Shown here: piece by piece, positions 1-9,010 of the stretch | How the letters are laid out: every line of letters starts with the position of its first letter | How positions within the stretch are numbered: the first letter of the stretch is position 1 | Assembly (NCBI GenBank): GCA_016795385.1 | Contig: JAEUHI010000086.1 | Location: 62,001 to 126,000 of the forward strand | Reading direction: 5' to 3' | DNA from: Verrucomicrobiales bacterium | GTDB lineage: Bacteria > Verrucomicrobiota > Verrucomicrobiia > Verrucomicrobiales > DEV007 | Length of the DNA stretch: 64,000 nucleotides | The notes under the pieces: generated by a model | Seen by the model: only the letters and a program-made list of their open reading frames with translations | Databases searched by the model: none | Told to the model about the DNA's origin: nothing | Made by a program: the position numbers and the translations under genes

Positions 1-547
1 GCCCCTCGATCTCGGTGATGTCCTCAAGGTCCGGATCCTCTCCCGTCTCCGCGGGCAGGGCCGTGAGCGATGCCGCGGCATCCTCCGCTCCGCCATCGAG
101 GGGCTCTCCGAAGAGCGCCCAAAGATCGGCTCCCGCGCCAAGGCTTGCCCGGGCCACTGCGACTCGTTCACCCAGTCCGGGAAGCTCGCGGGACCATTCC
201 GCGAGCCGGTCGGCGAGAGACCCATCGGCCTGCGAACCCAGGGCGAGTGCACCGAGAATCGTCTTCAGACGGTAAAGTTCCTCGTTCGCCGCGGGATCGG
301 CGCCGGCGCTGAATTCATCGGGCAGGAAGAGATGGGTCCCGTCGCACAGTGCCGCGCGGGGCGTCTCGACGAGGGCGACGGGGCGCCCCGCGACCATGCG
401 TGCGAGGAGGAAGAGCTCCTGCCGCATCGGCTCGAGCCGCGCCCGCACCGTTTCGCGCCGCCGCTCTTCCGGACGCACGACGATGCGGCGGTAGAGCGCC
501 TTGATCCCGAGGAAGAGGTTTTCTTCCCACTCGAGGATGGAGCCCAT
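1..547 (-). CDS. norD: NorD-like nitric oxide reductase activation protein, C-terminus beyond window
   Basis: This is the N-terminal 182 codons of a frame that opens with MGSILEWEENLFLGIKALYR and stays open to base 1. The start lies 19 bp downstream of the norQ stop, in the order norC-norB-norQ-norD. NorD proteins carry a C-terminal von Willebrand A domain and work with the MoxR-type ATPase NorQ to mature nitric oxide reductase. The VWA domain is outside the window, so the name rests on position and on the N-terminal helical region rich in Arg and Leu. The frame beginning at the ATG complementary to 545-547 gives normal protein composition; the other minus-strand frames here are Ser/Arg-rich shadows. 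Confidence 0.75.
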   Translation of the reverse strand, partial: MGSILEWEENLFLGIKALYRRIVVRPEERRRETVRARLEPMRQELFLLARMVAGRPVALVETPRAALCDGTHLFLPDEFSAGADPAANEELYRLKTILGALALGSQADGSLADRLAEWSRELPGLGERVAVARASLGAGADLWALFGEPLDGGAEDAAASLTALPAETGEDPDLEDITEIEG

Positions 548-566
548 GGATGAATCACAAGATGGA

Positions 567-1346
567 TCAGAGGGTGAGATCGATGATCTGGCGGATCGCC
601 CTCAGCGCGTCGGGATCATCGGTGAGAGGCTCTGCCACGGCGGCGGTGGTGGCGAAACGGGGGGACAAGCCCTGCCGGATCAGCTTCGCGGCATCGACGA
701 GGAGGCGCGTCGAGACGGATTCGATGAGGGACAGCTCGGTGAGATTGCGGATCTTCCGGGCGATCGCGACAAGTTTGGCCGCGGTGGCCGTCTCGATCCC
801 GGTCTCTCCGGAGACGATGCGGATCTCGATCTCCTCGGCGGGATACCCGAAGCCGTAGCCGACGAAACGCTGCCGCGTCGAAGCCTTCAGCTCTCGCAGG
901 CTCCGCTGGTAGCCGGGATTGTAGCTGACCACGAGCATGAACTCGGGCGGAGCCACCAGGGTCTCGCCGGTGCGGTCGAGGAAGAGCTCGCGTCGGTAAT
1001 CGGTCAGAGGATGAATCACGACGATGGCATCGGCGCGCGCCTCGGCGACCTCGTCGAGATAGAGAATGGCACCTTCGCGCACCGCACGCGTCACGGGGCC
1101 GTCGCTCCAGACCGTCTCCCCGCCGACGAGGAGATGCCGCCCGAGCAGGTCCGTGGCGGTGGTGTCCTCGTTGCAAGCAACCGTGACGAGCGGGCGTCCC
1201 AAGCGGGCCGCCATGTGCTCGACCAAGCGCGTTTTCCCGCAACCGGTCGGGCCCTTCAGCATCAGGGGGAGGCGCGCCTTCCACGCCTCCGTGAAGAGCT
1301 CGCACTCGCGCCCGGTCTCGACGTAGAAGGTGGCGTTTCCGTTCAC
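567..1346 (-). CDS. norQ: CbbQ/NirQ/NorQ family AAA+ ATPase
   Basis: A 259-residue MoxR-class AAA+ ATPase of the usual NorQ length. Walker A is GPTGCGKT at residues 32-39, and Walker B is ILYLDEV at about 94-100. The later VVSYNPGY segment is a typical sensor region of this family. NorQ acts in the cytoplasm with NorD to insert or activate the non-heme iron centre of NorB (known for the family). Its start overlaps the norB stop by 4 bp, which indicates translational coupling. It is followed by norD. Confidence 0.93.
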   Translation of the reverse strand: MNGNATFYVETGRECELFTEAWKARLPLMLKGPTGCGKTRLVEHMAARLGRPLVTVACNEDTTATDLLGRHLLVGGETVWSDGPVTRAVREGAILYLDEVAEARADAIVVIHPLTDYRRELFLDRTGETLVAPPEFMLVVSYNPGYQRSLRELKASTRQRFVGYGFGYPAEEIEIRIVSGETGIETATAAKLVAIARKIRNLTELSLIESVSTRLLVDAAKLIRQGLSPRFATTAAVAEPLTDDPDALRAIRQIIDLTL

Positions 1347-2731
1347 GAGGCGGCGGGAGTAGATTCGATCCTGGACAAATCACGCTCCGCCGCGCGCACG
1401 TCGGAATTCACGGCCTCGTCCGATGGCAGGCCGAAGCGCCAGAAGTTCCAAAGGAAACAGACGATCCCGACGAGGAAGAGGCTAGCGGCGAGGAGCATCC
1501 CGATGAAGTGGACCTCGATCTCCTTCTGCACGGCGAGGAAGTCGAGACCCATGCGGCGCTCGAGATTCACCTGGGTGATGCCGGCGACGGCGAGCGCCCC
1601 GGTCATGCCGACCATGCCGATGTTGCTGAGCCAGAAGGCGAATCCGGCCGCCGCGTTGTCCCAGAGTTTGCGTCCCGTCATGATGGGGAGAACGTAGGCG
1701 ACCATCGCGAGAACGATCATGGCATAGGCGCCCCAGAAGGCGAGGTGGCCGTGCATCGCGGTGACGAGGCTGCCGTGCGTCCACAGGTTCACTTGCGGCA
1801 GGGTGTGGGCGAAACCGAGGAATCCCGCGCCGACGAAGGACATGATGGCGCTGCCGAGGGTCCAGTTAAGCGCGGCTTTGTTGGGGTGGCGACGACCGCC
1901 CTTCTTCGCCATGGCGAGGGCGTAGATGGCCATGCCGAGAAAGGCGAGCGGCTCCAGCGCCGAAAAGATTCCGCCGACCATGAGCCAGTAGCGCGGCGCG
2001 CCGATGTAGTAGTAGTGGTGCCCGGTGCCGAGGATCCCGGAGAGGAAGGTGAGGCCGACGATGATGTAGAGCCATTTCTCGACGAGCTCGCGATCTACGC
2101 CGGTGAGCTTGATCAGCAGGTAGCAGAGCAGCGCGCCCATGATCAGCTCCCACACTCCCTCGACCCAGAGGTGAACGACCCACCAGCGGTAAAAGGAATC
2201 GAGGGTCTGGTTGTCGAAATCGATCATGCCCGGCAGATAGAGCAGTGCGGCGGCGAGCAGGCCGAAATAGAGCACGATGGAGGTCGTCGTGTAGCGTTTC
2301 CCGTTCCATACCGTGAGCCCGATGTTTGCCAGAAAGGCTAGCACGTTGACGACGACGAGGTAGTCGAGCGGGCGCGGGATCTCGAGGAATTTGCGCCCCT
2401 CCCACCAATTCACATGATAGCCGATCAGCGCGACGACCCCGACGAGGAGGAAGGAACCGAGCTGGATCCACGCGAGCTTCGGCCACATCAACTCGCGGTC
2501 GGCCTCCTCCGGGATGATGAAGTAGGCACTGCCCATGAAGCCGAGAAGCAGCCAGAAGACGAGCAGGTTCGTGTGGGTGGCGCGGGCGGTGTTGAAGGGG
2601 ATCCAGTCGTGCAGCCCGTCCATGCCAATGCGGGCGAAGCCCATGATGAAGCCGTAGACGATCTGGAGCACGAGCAGCAGCATCGCGGCGGCGAAGAACC
2701 AGTAGGCGATCTTTTGGGATTGGAATTTCAT
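1343..2731 (-). CDS. norB: Nitric oxide reductase large subunit NorB (cytochrome b, cNOR type)
   Basis: A 462-residue integral membrane protein with about 12 hydrophobic segments, the normal length for cytochrome-c-dependent NorB. It belongs to the heme-copper oxidase superfamily and reduces 2 NO to N2O at a heme b3/FeB centre. Visible His-bearing signatures are HLWVEGVWELIMG, GTGHHYYYIG (the two adjacent His of the FeB site) and HGHLAFWGAYAMIVLAM. It has no N-terminal quinol-oxidising extension as in qNor, which fits the separate norC gene 48 bp upstream. Confidence 0.96.
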   Translation of the reverse strand: MKFQSQKIAYWFFAAAMLLLVLQIVYGFIMGFARIGMDGLHDWIPFNTARATHTNLLVFWLLLGFMGSAYFIIPEEADRELMWPKLAWIQLGSFLLVGVVALIGYHVNWWEGRKFLEIPRPLDYLVVVNVLAFLANIGLTVWNGKRYTTTSIVLYFGLLAAALLYLPGMIDFDNQTLDSFYRWWVVHLWVEGVWELIMGALLCYLLIKLTGVDRELVEKWLYIIVGLTFLSGILGTGHHYYYIGAPRYWLMVGGIFSALEPLAFLGMAIYALAMAKKGGRRHPNKAALNWTLGSAIMSFVGAGFLGFAHTLPQVNLWTHGSLVTAMHGHLAFWGAYAMIVLAMVAYVLPIMTGRKLWDNAAAGFAFWLSNIGMVGMTGALAVAGITQVNLERRMGLDFLAVQKEIEVHFIGMLLAASLFLVGIVCFLWNFWRFGLPSDEAVNSDVRAAERDLSRIESTPAAS

Positions 2732-2779
2732 GACGTCGGGGAATGGGGAAAAGGTTGAAGGGAAGACGCGGGACGGACC

Positions 2780-3571
2780 TCAGTTGGCGGGCGCATGCGC
2801 CTTCAGCCCGAGGAGAAAGTCGACCATCTGCTCCACCTCCTGCGGCGAGACGAGAGCCGGGACGAGATTGGGCATCGGGCTACCCGGCTTGATCTTCTGG
2901 GGATCACTGATCCAGGCGATCAACTCCTCGCGGGTCTTGCGCTGGAAGACGAGATCGAGCGCCGGTGCCGGCACCACCTCTCCGGTGACCGCGTTCGGCA
3001 GCATCACCCCGGGCATGCCCTTGCCGAGGATGCGGTGGCAGCCTGTGCAGGACTTCTGTTCGAACATCGCGGGCAGCGGGATCGTCGCCGCCACCGCCGG
3101 GGGCAGCTCGCCGCCCGCATTGGAAGCCGTGTCGGCCGCAGGCTGCATCAGTTTTTTCAAGGGCGGCTCGGCCGGGAAGCCGTTGAGGTCCACCTTGCCG
3201 CACCAGTCGAGGAAGGCGATGATCTGGTCGATCTGCTCGTCGGTGAAGTCATATTTCACCATCTTCCGCTGGCCGGGGAACATCGCCTCGGGATCCTTGA
3301 TGAAAACCTTGATCCAATCCTTGCCGCGCCTTTCCACCACCTTCGTCAGCTCGGGCGCATAGTACGCTCCTTCGCCAAAAAGGGTGTGACACCCCATGCA
3401 GTTGTTAGCCTCCCAGATTTTTTTGCCCGCCGCGACCTGCGGGGTGATCTGGTCGGCATTCGTCTGCTTGGGAATCTGACGATGGGTGTCAAACGTCAGG
3501 ACGAGGAAGATCCCGGCGAACACGGCGGTGCCGCCAAGAAAGAAAGCGCGGGCCTGGTATTTCGAGAGCAT
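2780..3571 (-). CDS. norC: Nitric oxide reductase cytochrome c subunit NorC with an extra C-terminal cytochrome c domain
   Basis: 263 residues from the ATG at 3571. The frame stays open upstream, but the earlier region is not NorC-like. Residues 9-27 form the single N-terminal membrane anchor. The canonical NorC heme site is C58-x-x-C61-H62, followed by the usual MFPGQRKMVKYDFTDEQI region. Normal NorC is about 150 residues and ends near residue 145. Here a linker is followed by a second heme site, C175-x-x-C178-H179, with a possible Met ligand in SPMPNL (M233). The protein should feed electrons to NorB from the periplasm, and the extra heme may accept electrons from a soluble donor (inference). 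First gene of the nor operon. Confidence 0.93.
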   Translation of the reverse strand: MLSKYQARAFFLGGTAVFAGIFLVLTFDTHRQIPKQTNADQITPQVAAGKKIWEANNCMGCHTLFGEGAYYAPELTKVVERRGKDWIKVFIKDPEAMFPGQRKMVKYDFTDEQIDQIIAFLDWCGKVDLNGFPAEPPLKKLMQPAADTASNAGGELPPAVAATIPLPAMFEQKSCTGCHRILGKGMPGVMLPNAVTGEVVPAPALDLVFQRKTREELIAWISDPQKIKPGSPMPNLVPALVSPQEVEQMVDFLLGLKAHAPAN

Positions 3572-3650
3572 GGGACAAGCGGATGGGTTGGAAGTGGCGC
3601 GGGAAAACCTGTGTCTTGCCTGCAACTTATCGAAGCCACTCCGCTTCTCC

Positions 3651-3664
3651 TTGACTTGGGTCAA
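3651..3664. promoter_or_regulatory. Crp/Fnr-family (Dnr/NnrR-like) operator palindrome
   Basis: TTGACTTGGGTCAA is a perfect TTGAC-N4-GTCAA dyad, close to the FNR/DNR consensus TTGAT-N4-ATCAA. It lies in the 124-bp divergent gap, 80 bp from the norC ATG and 32 bp from the regulator ATG. The position suits activation of norC and possible autoregulation. Function is inferred. Confidence 0.75.
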
Positions 3665-3695
3665 GAATGAACGGTTTTATCGAATTTGTTTCACG

Positions 3696-4409
3696 ATGCC
3701 GAACTACCCTGTCAACCAAGCCGAAACCTCGAAAATCCTTGGTATCCTCCAATCGACCCGTCTCTTCGGGGAACTTGGCGATCTCGACCTGCGAAATATC
3801 GCGCAGTGTTGCGACGTCCGTCTTGCCCCGAAGGGCACCTACCTTTTTCATGAAGGAGACTCGCCTGCCGGATTCTACCTCATCGGCAAAGGCACCATCA
3901 ACGTGCACCGGCTCGACGAAGCGGGCCGCGAAACCGTGATCAGGATTTTCAGGGAAGGGGAGTCCTTCGGGGAAGTCTTCCTTGCGGACAACAGCCCCAG
4001 CCCCGTGAGCGCCCGCACCGAAACCACCTCCACGCTGCTGCTCGTGCGTCGCACCGATCTCTCCCATCTGATTGCCGGCCAACCCGGGATCGCGATGCGC
4101 CTGCTTGCCTCGATGAGCCGCCACCTCCGGTCCCTGGTCGACAAGCTAGGAAGCCTCCAGCACCGCACCGTTGCCGAACGGATTCGTGAATGGCTCCTCC
4201 TGCGCTGCCCTGATCCGGAAGGAAACCAACCGGTTGCCGTGCGACTCCCTTCAAAAAAATATCTCCTTGCCGCGGAAATTGGCACGGCCCCTGAAACTCT
4301 GTCGCGCAATCTGGCGAGACTCCGGGACGAGGGCTGGATCTCGCCCTCGGGCGAACTCATCACTGTTCTCGATCCGAAGGCCTTCGCTTCCGCCGATCTC
4401 GTCTCGTGA
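3696..4409 (+). CDS. Crp/Fnr-family transcriptional regulator, probable NO-responsive (Dnr/NnrR-like)
   Basis: 237 residues from the ATG at 3696. The open frame reaches further upstream, but only through non-homologous sequence that includes the operator. The cyclic-nucleotide-binding-type beta roll spans about 20-125 (GKGTINVHRLDEAGRETVIR, FREGESFGEVF), then the dimerisation helix, then a winged HTH with TAPETLSRNLARLRDEGWIS at about 197-216. The only cysteines are C38, C39 and C171, so there is no N-terminal FNR Fe-S cluster motif. This favours a heme- or NO-sensing Dnr/NnrR-type role over oxygen sensing (inference). Divergent from norCBQD with a shared palindrome between them. Confidence 0.88.
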   Translation: MPNYPVNQAETSKILGILQSTRLFGELGDLDLRNIAQCCDVRLAPKGTYLFHEGDSPAGFYLIGKGTINVHRLDEAGRETVIRIFREGESFGEVFLADNSPSPVSARTETTSTLLLVRRTDLSHLIAGQPGIAMRLLASMSRHLRSLVDKLGSLQHRTVAERIREWLLLRCPDPEGNQPVAVRLPSKKYLLAAEIGTAPETLSRNLARLRDEGWISPSGELITVLDPKAFASADLVS

Positions 4410-4427
4410 GCCGGGTCCCCGGTTTTC

Positions 4428-5663
4428 TCAGTAAACGATATCGACCTCAAGCACGGCCCGCGTCAGATCGGGCTGGCCGTTTTCCCCTTGGAAGGCAGCA
4501 CCCTTCGCGAGGATCATGATGTGCTCGGTGATCGCTTTCGAAGCGACCAGATCGACTTCGTTCCCGAATGAGAGATCGAGCCCGTCGTCCCAGAAATGGT
4601 GATAGGTCAGGGCGAGCTTGATACCCCCACCGACCGTCGTCCCGACCGTGGCGTAGAGATCGCTGAGCCCTTCCGACGGAGTGCTCACGAAACGATCCGC
4701 GTAACCGTTGAACTTGTGCAGGGTGGCGAGGGGAAACTTGTAGCCGACTCCATTGTCCGAACCCAGATACTCGTATCCTACCGCGGCGTTCACCCCGTCG
4801 GTCAGGTCGCGCGACACCTCGGCACGGGCGTAGTTCGCGGAGTAATCGAGCGGATTCTCCGCCCCGTCCGTCTGGTGGGCGTATTCGAGAAGGTACTTCG
4901 ACTGACCGATCCAATCGCCGGTCAATCTCAACCCGTAGCTGTTGCTGCTGTTTGTGTCTCCCGCGGCATGGTGGAGATCGAGAAGGTAGGCGTAAGTCGA
5001 GAGCGTGCCGAACGGCAGTCCTTCGTATTTGGCGTTGAAGAGATGGGATTGACCCTGGAAGTCGGTCGAGGGAGGTGCGATCGCCTCCGACCCAAAGATG
5101 CGGTTCACCTGCCAGACGTAGCCGTAGTAAACGCGAAGATCTTCGTTCGGATCCCACGTCACCGCCGCCGCATCGAGCGTCTGCATGTTCTGGCGCCAGC
5201 CGACCGTGCCTATGTAACGCTGGTCATCGAGATTGACTCCCTGCCGTCCCGTCTTGAGGGACCAGATCATCGAAGGATCGTTGTAGGACACCCACGCCTG
5301 ATTCAGCTCGTGCGACTCGGGATCGGCGATCACGGTGCGGGTCGCCGGTCCATTGCCGTTTCCGGGATTGTAGGCGTCGCGGTCCACCGCGAGGGTGCCT
5401 TCGTATTCGGCGAAGGCCTGGAAGCCCCCGAGGTCGCGCGTGAGCAGTCCGATCCGGTTCCGCATCGTCGCCGCATGGGAAGGGTCGAGCGCCTCCTGAT
5501 CCCCGTATTCGTAGCGGAGTCGGATGTCGATGGTGGGATCCACCAGCGCCGGGAGCGCGTCATTCAGCACGAGCGACTTGCCGGAATGATCACCTCCCAT
5601 AGAAGTGTTACACACCGCCGGGAAAAGCCAAAGGGCGGTCAGAAGGAACAAGCGTGTCTTCAT
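4428..5663 (-). CDS. Alginate-export-type outer membrane porin
   Basis: 411 residues from the ATG at 5663, beginning with the signal peptide MKTRLFLLTALWLFPAV. The mature part alternates short aromatic-rich beta strands and turns, for example IDIRLRYEYGDQEALD near the N-terminus, SLKTGRQGVNLDDQRYIG, and a C-terminal strand ending VLEVDIVY, as in alginate-export (AlgE-like) porins. Such porins sit in the outer membrane; in denitrification neighbourhoods related proteins are sometimes linked to anion passage, but the substrate cannot be read here. Convergent with the regulator (18 bp between stops) and downstream of the copper protein on the same strand. Confidence 0.75.
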   Translation of the reverse strand: MKTRLFLLTALWLFPAVCNTSMGGDHSGKSLVLNDALPALVDPTIDIRLRYEYGDQEALDPSHAATMRNRIGLLTRDLGGFQAFAEYEGTLAVDRDAYNPGNGNGPATRTVIADPESHELNQAWVSYNDPSMIWSLKTGRQGVNLDDQRYIGTVGWRQNMQTLDAAAVTWDPNEDLRVYYGYVWQVNRIFGSEAIAPPSTDFQGQSHLFNAKYEGLPFGTLSTYAYLLDLHHAAGDTNSSNSYGLRLTGDWIGQSKYLLEYAHQTDGAENPLDYSANYARAEVSRDLTDGVNAAVGYEYLGSDNGVGYKFPLATLHKFNGYADRFVSTPSEGLSDLYATVGTTVGGGIKLALTYHHFWDDGLDLSFGNEVDLVASKAITEHIMILAKGAAFQGENGQPDLTRAVLEVDIVY

Positions 5664-5847
5664 GGGGTGATCAGGTTTCTCCAAAGCGAAGCAGAGGCAT
5701 ACGGTTATCGCAATGTGAAATGTCGGTCGCTTTGAAAGAGCCACCTGAACCCTTGAGATGGGATTCTTCTTGCCGACAATAGCCCCAATTCGCGCACGAT
5801 TCCGGCCGACTTCGACGGCAGCAACCCGGCGATATCGTTCCCCAACT

Positions 5848-6333
5848 TCAATCCTCCACAACCATGATGCCGTTCATGACCGACCAATGTCCGGGATAAG
5901 AGCAGAGGAAAGGATAATCACCGGCAGATGTCGGGGCGACAAACTCAAGTGTCTCCGATTCACCGGGGAGCAGGAGCTTGGTGTGGTGGAGGACGTAGTT
6001 TGAACTGGGAACGGCATGGCGATCGGAGAGAAAGGATGGATCGGCCAACTCGGCATTGGCGGCCGCGCCGATTTCCTCCAGCTTTCCGGGTTCGATAATG
6101 AGCAAATTGTGCGGCTGAAGGTTGATGCTGTCCGCCGGATTCACCAGCGTCAGCTTCACTTTTTGTCCCGCCTTGACAGTGAACTTTTCCGTGTCAAAAC
6201 GCAGTTCACTGATGTGGGCGGTAACGGTGATCTCAGCGACCCCGGCCTCGCCCTCATCCACCGCTCGCATCGCGGTTGCAGCCCAAAGAGCGGAACCGAA
6301 GATGAGGGTGATGAAGAGAGGGCGAAGATTCAT
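5848..6333 (-). CDS. Secreted type 1 copper protein (azurin/plastocyanin-like cupredoxin)
   Basis: 161 residues from the ATG at 6333, starting with a signal peptide (MNLRPLFITLIFGSALWAAT). A complete type 1 copper site is visible: H75 in the LQPHNLLI loop, C144 in FLCSYPGH, H149, and M153 as axial ligand. The long loop between the N-terminal sheet and the His, and NAELADPS, resemble azurin. Likely a periplasmic electron carrier. Its place next to norCBQD suggests it may donate to the extended NorC or to another denitrification enzyme (inference). The open frame runs upstream to 6489, but that part lacks a signal-like start. Confidence 0.88.
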   Translation of the reverse strand: MNLRPLFITLIFGSALWAATAMRAVDEGEAGVAEITVTAHISELRFDTEKFTVKAGQKVKLTLVNPADSINLQPHNLLIIEPGKLEEIGAAANAELADPSFLSDRHAVPSSNYVLHHTKLLLPGESETLEFVAPTSAGDYPFLCSYPGHWSVMNGIMVVED

Positions 6334-6727
6334 GGCTCGGAGAATCGTTTTAACGCGATGTCCAAAGGCGGAGCAGATCGCCTTCGATAGATAATCGGAA
6401 GCTTTCTCCCTTCTCAGCCCCTGTCGAGTGCCGCTTTCGCGGAGCAACCGTGGATCTGTATGGCCCATAAAACCGCCATTGATCCTCACCAGATCGCCAA
6501 GCCGAGATCAGTAAAACCCGGGAGCCCTTTTATGACGGGGATTGCAGGCCAATGACCGTAGGATTTTTTCTATACCGATTTTCTATACCGGGGCCTCAAA
6601 ATTGGGCCAAAACCAGCCAAATTGAGCTTCTTTACCTCCTTCGGGCCGGCAAGAAGACCCGATCCGGACACAATCAGATAAACGACTCTCCTTCAATGAC
6701 TTGTGAAGGAAAATGACCTGCCAAAAC
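6334..6727. other. Intergenic region upstream of the cupredoxin gene
   Basis: No convincing gene is seen in these roughly 390 bp. It holds the spaced direct repeat at 6566-6590 and a small dyad, CCTTCA-N8-TGAAGG at 6690-6709, just downstream of the tRNA-Val on its strand; the dyad lacks a T-run. No TTGAT-type Fnr box was found upstream of the cupredoxin. Confidence 0.6.
6566..6590. repeat. Two direct copies of TTTTCTATACCG, 13-bp period
   Basis: TTTTCTATACCG occurs at 6566-6577 and 6579-6590, separated by one A, in an AT-richer patch about 235 bp upstream of the cupredoxin ATG. It could be a tandem protein-binding site or chance. Function unknown. Confidence 0.6.
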
Positions 6728-6802
6728 TGGTGCGCGAAGAGGGATTTGAACCCCCGACCGCCTCGGTGTAAACGAGATGCTCTACCGCTGAGCTATTCGC
6801 GC
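6728..6802 (-). tRNA. tRNA-Val (anticodon UAC), CCA encoded
   Basis: Read on the minus strand, the acceptor arms GCGCGAA and TTCGCGC pair and are followed by A and an encoded CCA (6728-6730). The D-arm reads AGCTCAGCGGTAGAGC, the anticodon loop TTTACAC sits on a TCTCG/CGAGG stem, and the T-loop is TTCAAAT. The anticodon is UAC, for valine. Length is 75 nt including CCA. Confidence 0.97.
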
Positions 6803-7003
6803 GATGGGCCGTAGATTACTCCCCTTTCCTGCTGCGGCAAGGGAAAGCACCCACCGGGCCGACAAAGTCGTCCGGAAATATGTCGGGAAATTCCCGAGAC
6901 GCCACTTGCGGGATGGGCGGTCGTTTGAGACTGTTCCCTTCTGTCTCCGCGACTTTTTGAAACCACCCCTGCCTCCAACGCTTCGTCCGAGTCCTCCCCC
7001 GAA

Positions 7004-9001
7004 ATGAGCCAGCGCCGCACTCCTGCCAACGCCCGCCCCGCCGCCTCCCGCTCCCGCAAGCCGGGTGCCTCGTCGAAGAAAGCCGATGCCGAATCGACGA
7101 AGGATACCTGGTCGGTGGAAGAGGCCGCCGAGACCTATGGGATCAATCACTGGGGCGCCGGCTATTATTCGATCTCGCGCCGCGGTGAAGTCGTCGTCGA
7201 CATCACGGATCGCGCGACGGGTGCCCCGCATTCGGTGAGCATTCCCAAACTGCTCGATGAACTCGATGCCCGCGGCATCCGTCCACCGCTCCTGCTGCGC
7301 TTTCCCCGCATCCTCGAACGCCGCATCGAGGAGCTCTACCACGGCTTCGCCAAGGCGATCAGCGATCTCGAATACAGCGGCACCTATCGTGGGGTCTTTC
7401 CCATCAAGGTGAACCAGCAACAGCAGGTCGCCGAGGAGGTCGCGGCCTACGGCCGGCGCTTTCACTACGGCTTCGAAGTCGGCAGCAAGCCCGAGTTGAT
7501 CGCCGCCCTCGCCTATCTCAAGGATCCCGACGCGCTCCTCGTCTGCAATGGTTACAAGGATGAGGAATTCATCGACCTCGCTCTCTACGGCCAGCTCATG
7601 GGGTTGCGTGTCGTGATGGTGCTCGAGATGCCGCACGAGCTCGGCATCATCGAAGAGCGTTCCGCCGCCCTCGGCGTGGAGCCGGTCATCGGCGTGCGGG
7701 TGAAACTCTCCGCGGAAGGCGCCGGGAAATGGGCGAAGTCCGGTGGGGAGAAAAGCCCCTTCGGCCTGAACCTTGCCCAGCTCGTCCAGACCGTGGAGCG
7801 TCTCCGGGAGCGCGGCCGGCTCGGTTGGCTGCAGATGCTGCATTGCCACCAGGGATCGCAGATCCCCGATCTCACCATCATCCGGCGCTCGATCGAAGAG
7901 ACCGCCCGGATCTATGCCGGCCTCGTCAAGGAAGGGGCCCCGATGGGATTGCTCAACCTCGGCGGCGGCCTCGCCGTCGATTACGATGGATCGCGCTCGA
8001 CCCGCTCGACCAGTGCGAACTATTCGATCGAAGAATACTGCCACAGCCTCGTCGATGCCGTGAAGTGGGTGCTCGACGAGAGCGGTGTGCCGCATCCGAC
8101 GCTCGTGACCGAGTCGGGCCGGGCCATGGTGGCGCATTATTCAATGCTCGCCCTCGAGATCCTCGATGTGAACCGCTTTGAGAACCGCGAGGAACTCTCC
8201 GTCGCCGAAGATTCGAGCGAAGCCCTCGCCGCCCTCGCCGAAGTGGCCAACGGGATCACCGCCGACAATCTGCTCGAATCCTTCGGCAAGGCGAACCGCT
8301 ACCGCGAGGAACTGCATGAGAATTTCCTCACCGGCGACATCGGCCTGCGCGAGCGCGCCACCTGTGAGCAATGTTATTGGCGCGCGATGACGGACATCGC
8401 TTCGCACACCCGCGAGCTGCGTTACGTCCCCGAGGAACTCCGCGACCTCTCCGGTCTCCTTGCCGACCAGTACTACGGCAACTTCAGCATCTTCCAATCG
8501 CTCGCCGATTCCTGGGCGATCGATTGCGCCTTCCCCGTGATGCCGCTGCACCGTCTCGCCGAGCGTCCCACCCGCCAAGGGGTGATCCACGACGTGACCT
8601 GCGACTGCGACGGCATGATCAAGAAGTATGTCTCGAGTTCGGAGGTGCTCGAAGCATTGCCCATCCACGAGACGAAGGACAATCAATCCTACTACCTCGG
8701 CATCTTCCTCGTCGGCGCGTATCAGGAAACGCTGAGCGATCTCCACAATCTCTTCGGCGACACCCACGCGGTGAGCGTCGATGTGGAAAACACGCGCGTC
8801 CGTTTCTCCCGCGAAGTCGAGGGCGATTCGGTCGCCGATGTCCTCGCCTATGTGGAGCACGATCCGAAAAAACTCATCGACCAATTCCGCGAACTCGCCG
8901 AGACCGCCATCCAGGAGGGCCGCATCACCGCGGTGCAACGACGCAAGGCCCTCGAGGCCTATCGCGAGGGCATGGCCGGCTACACCTACTTCGAAAGCTG
9001 A
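7004..9001 (+). CDS. speA: Biosynthetic arginine decarboxylase
   Basis: 665 residues, the typical SpeA length plus about 35 Ser/Arg/Lys-rich N-terminal residues. The PLP-binding alanine-racemase-type barrel has the Schiff-base lysine at K135 in RGVFPIKVNQQQQ. Other family signatures are LQMLHCHQGSQ, LNLGGGLAVDYDGS and, near the C-terminus, VTCDCDGMIKKYV with the catalytic cysteine region. It converts arginine to agmatine plus CO2 in the cytoplasm. The downstream gene starts 9 bp after the stop, so the two are probably co-transcribed and form a polyamine unit. No ODC or agmatinase is seen in the window. Confidence 0.96.
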   Translation: MSQRRTPANARPAASRSRKPGASSKKADAESTKDTWSVEEAAETYGINHWGAGYYSISRRGEVVVDITDRATGAPHSVSIPKLLDELDARGIRPPLLLRFPRILERRIEELYHGFAKAISDLEYSGTYRGVFPIKVNQQQQVAEEVAAYGRRFHYGFEVGSKPELIAALAYLKDPDALLVCNGYKDEEFIDLALYGQLMGLRVVMVLEMPHELGIIEERSAALGVEPVIGVRVKLSAEGAGKWAKSGGEKSPFGLNLAQLVQTVERLRERGRLGWLQMLHCHQGSQIPDLTIIRRSIEETARIYAGLVKEGAPMGLLNLGGGLAVDYDGSRSTRSTSANYSIEEYCHSLVDAVKWVLDESGVPHPTLVTESGRAMVAHYSMLALEILDVNRFENREELSVAEDSSEALAALAEVANGITADNLLESFGKANRYREELHENFLTGDIGLRERATCEQCYWRAMTDIASHTRELRYVPEELRDLSGLLADQYYGNFSIFQSLADSWAIDCAFPVMPLHRLAERPTRQGVIHDVTCDCDGMIKKYVSSSEVLEALPIHETKDNQSYYLGIFLVGAYQETLSDLHNLFGDTHAVSVDVENTRVRFSREVEGDSVADVLAYVEHDPKKLIDQFRELAETAIQEGRITAVQRRKALEAYREGMAGYTYFES

Positions 9002-9010
9002 TCCCGCGCG

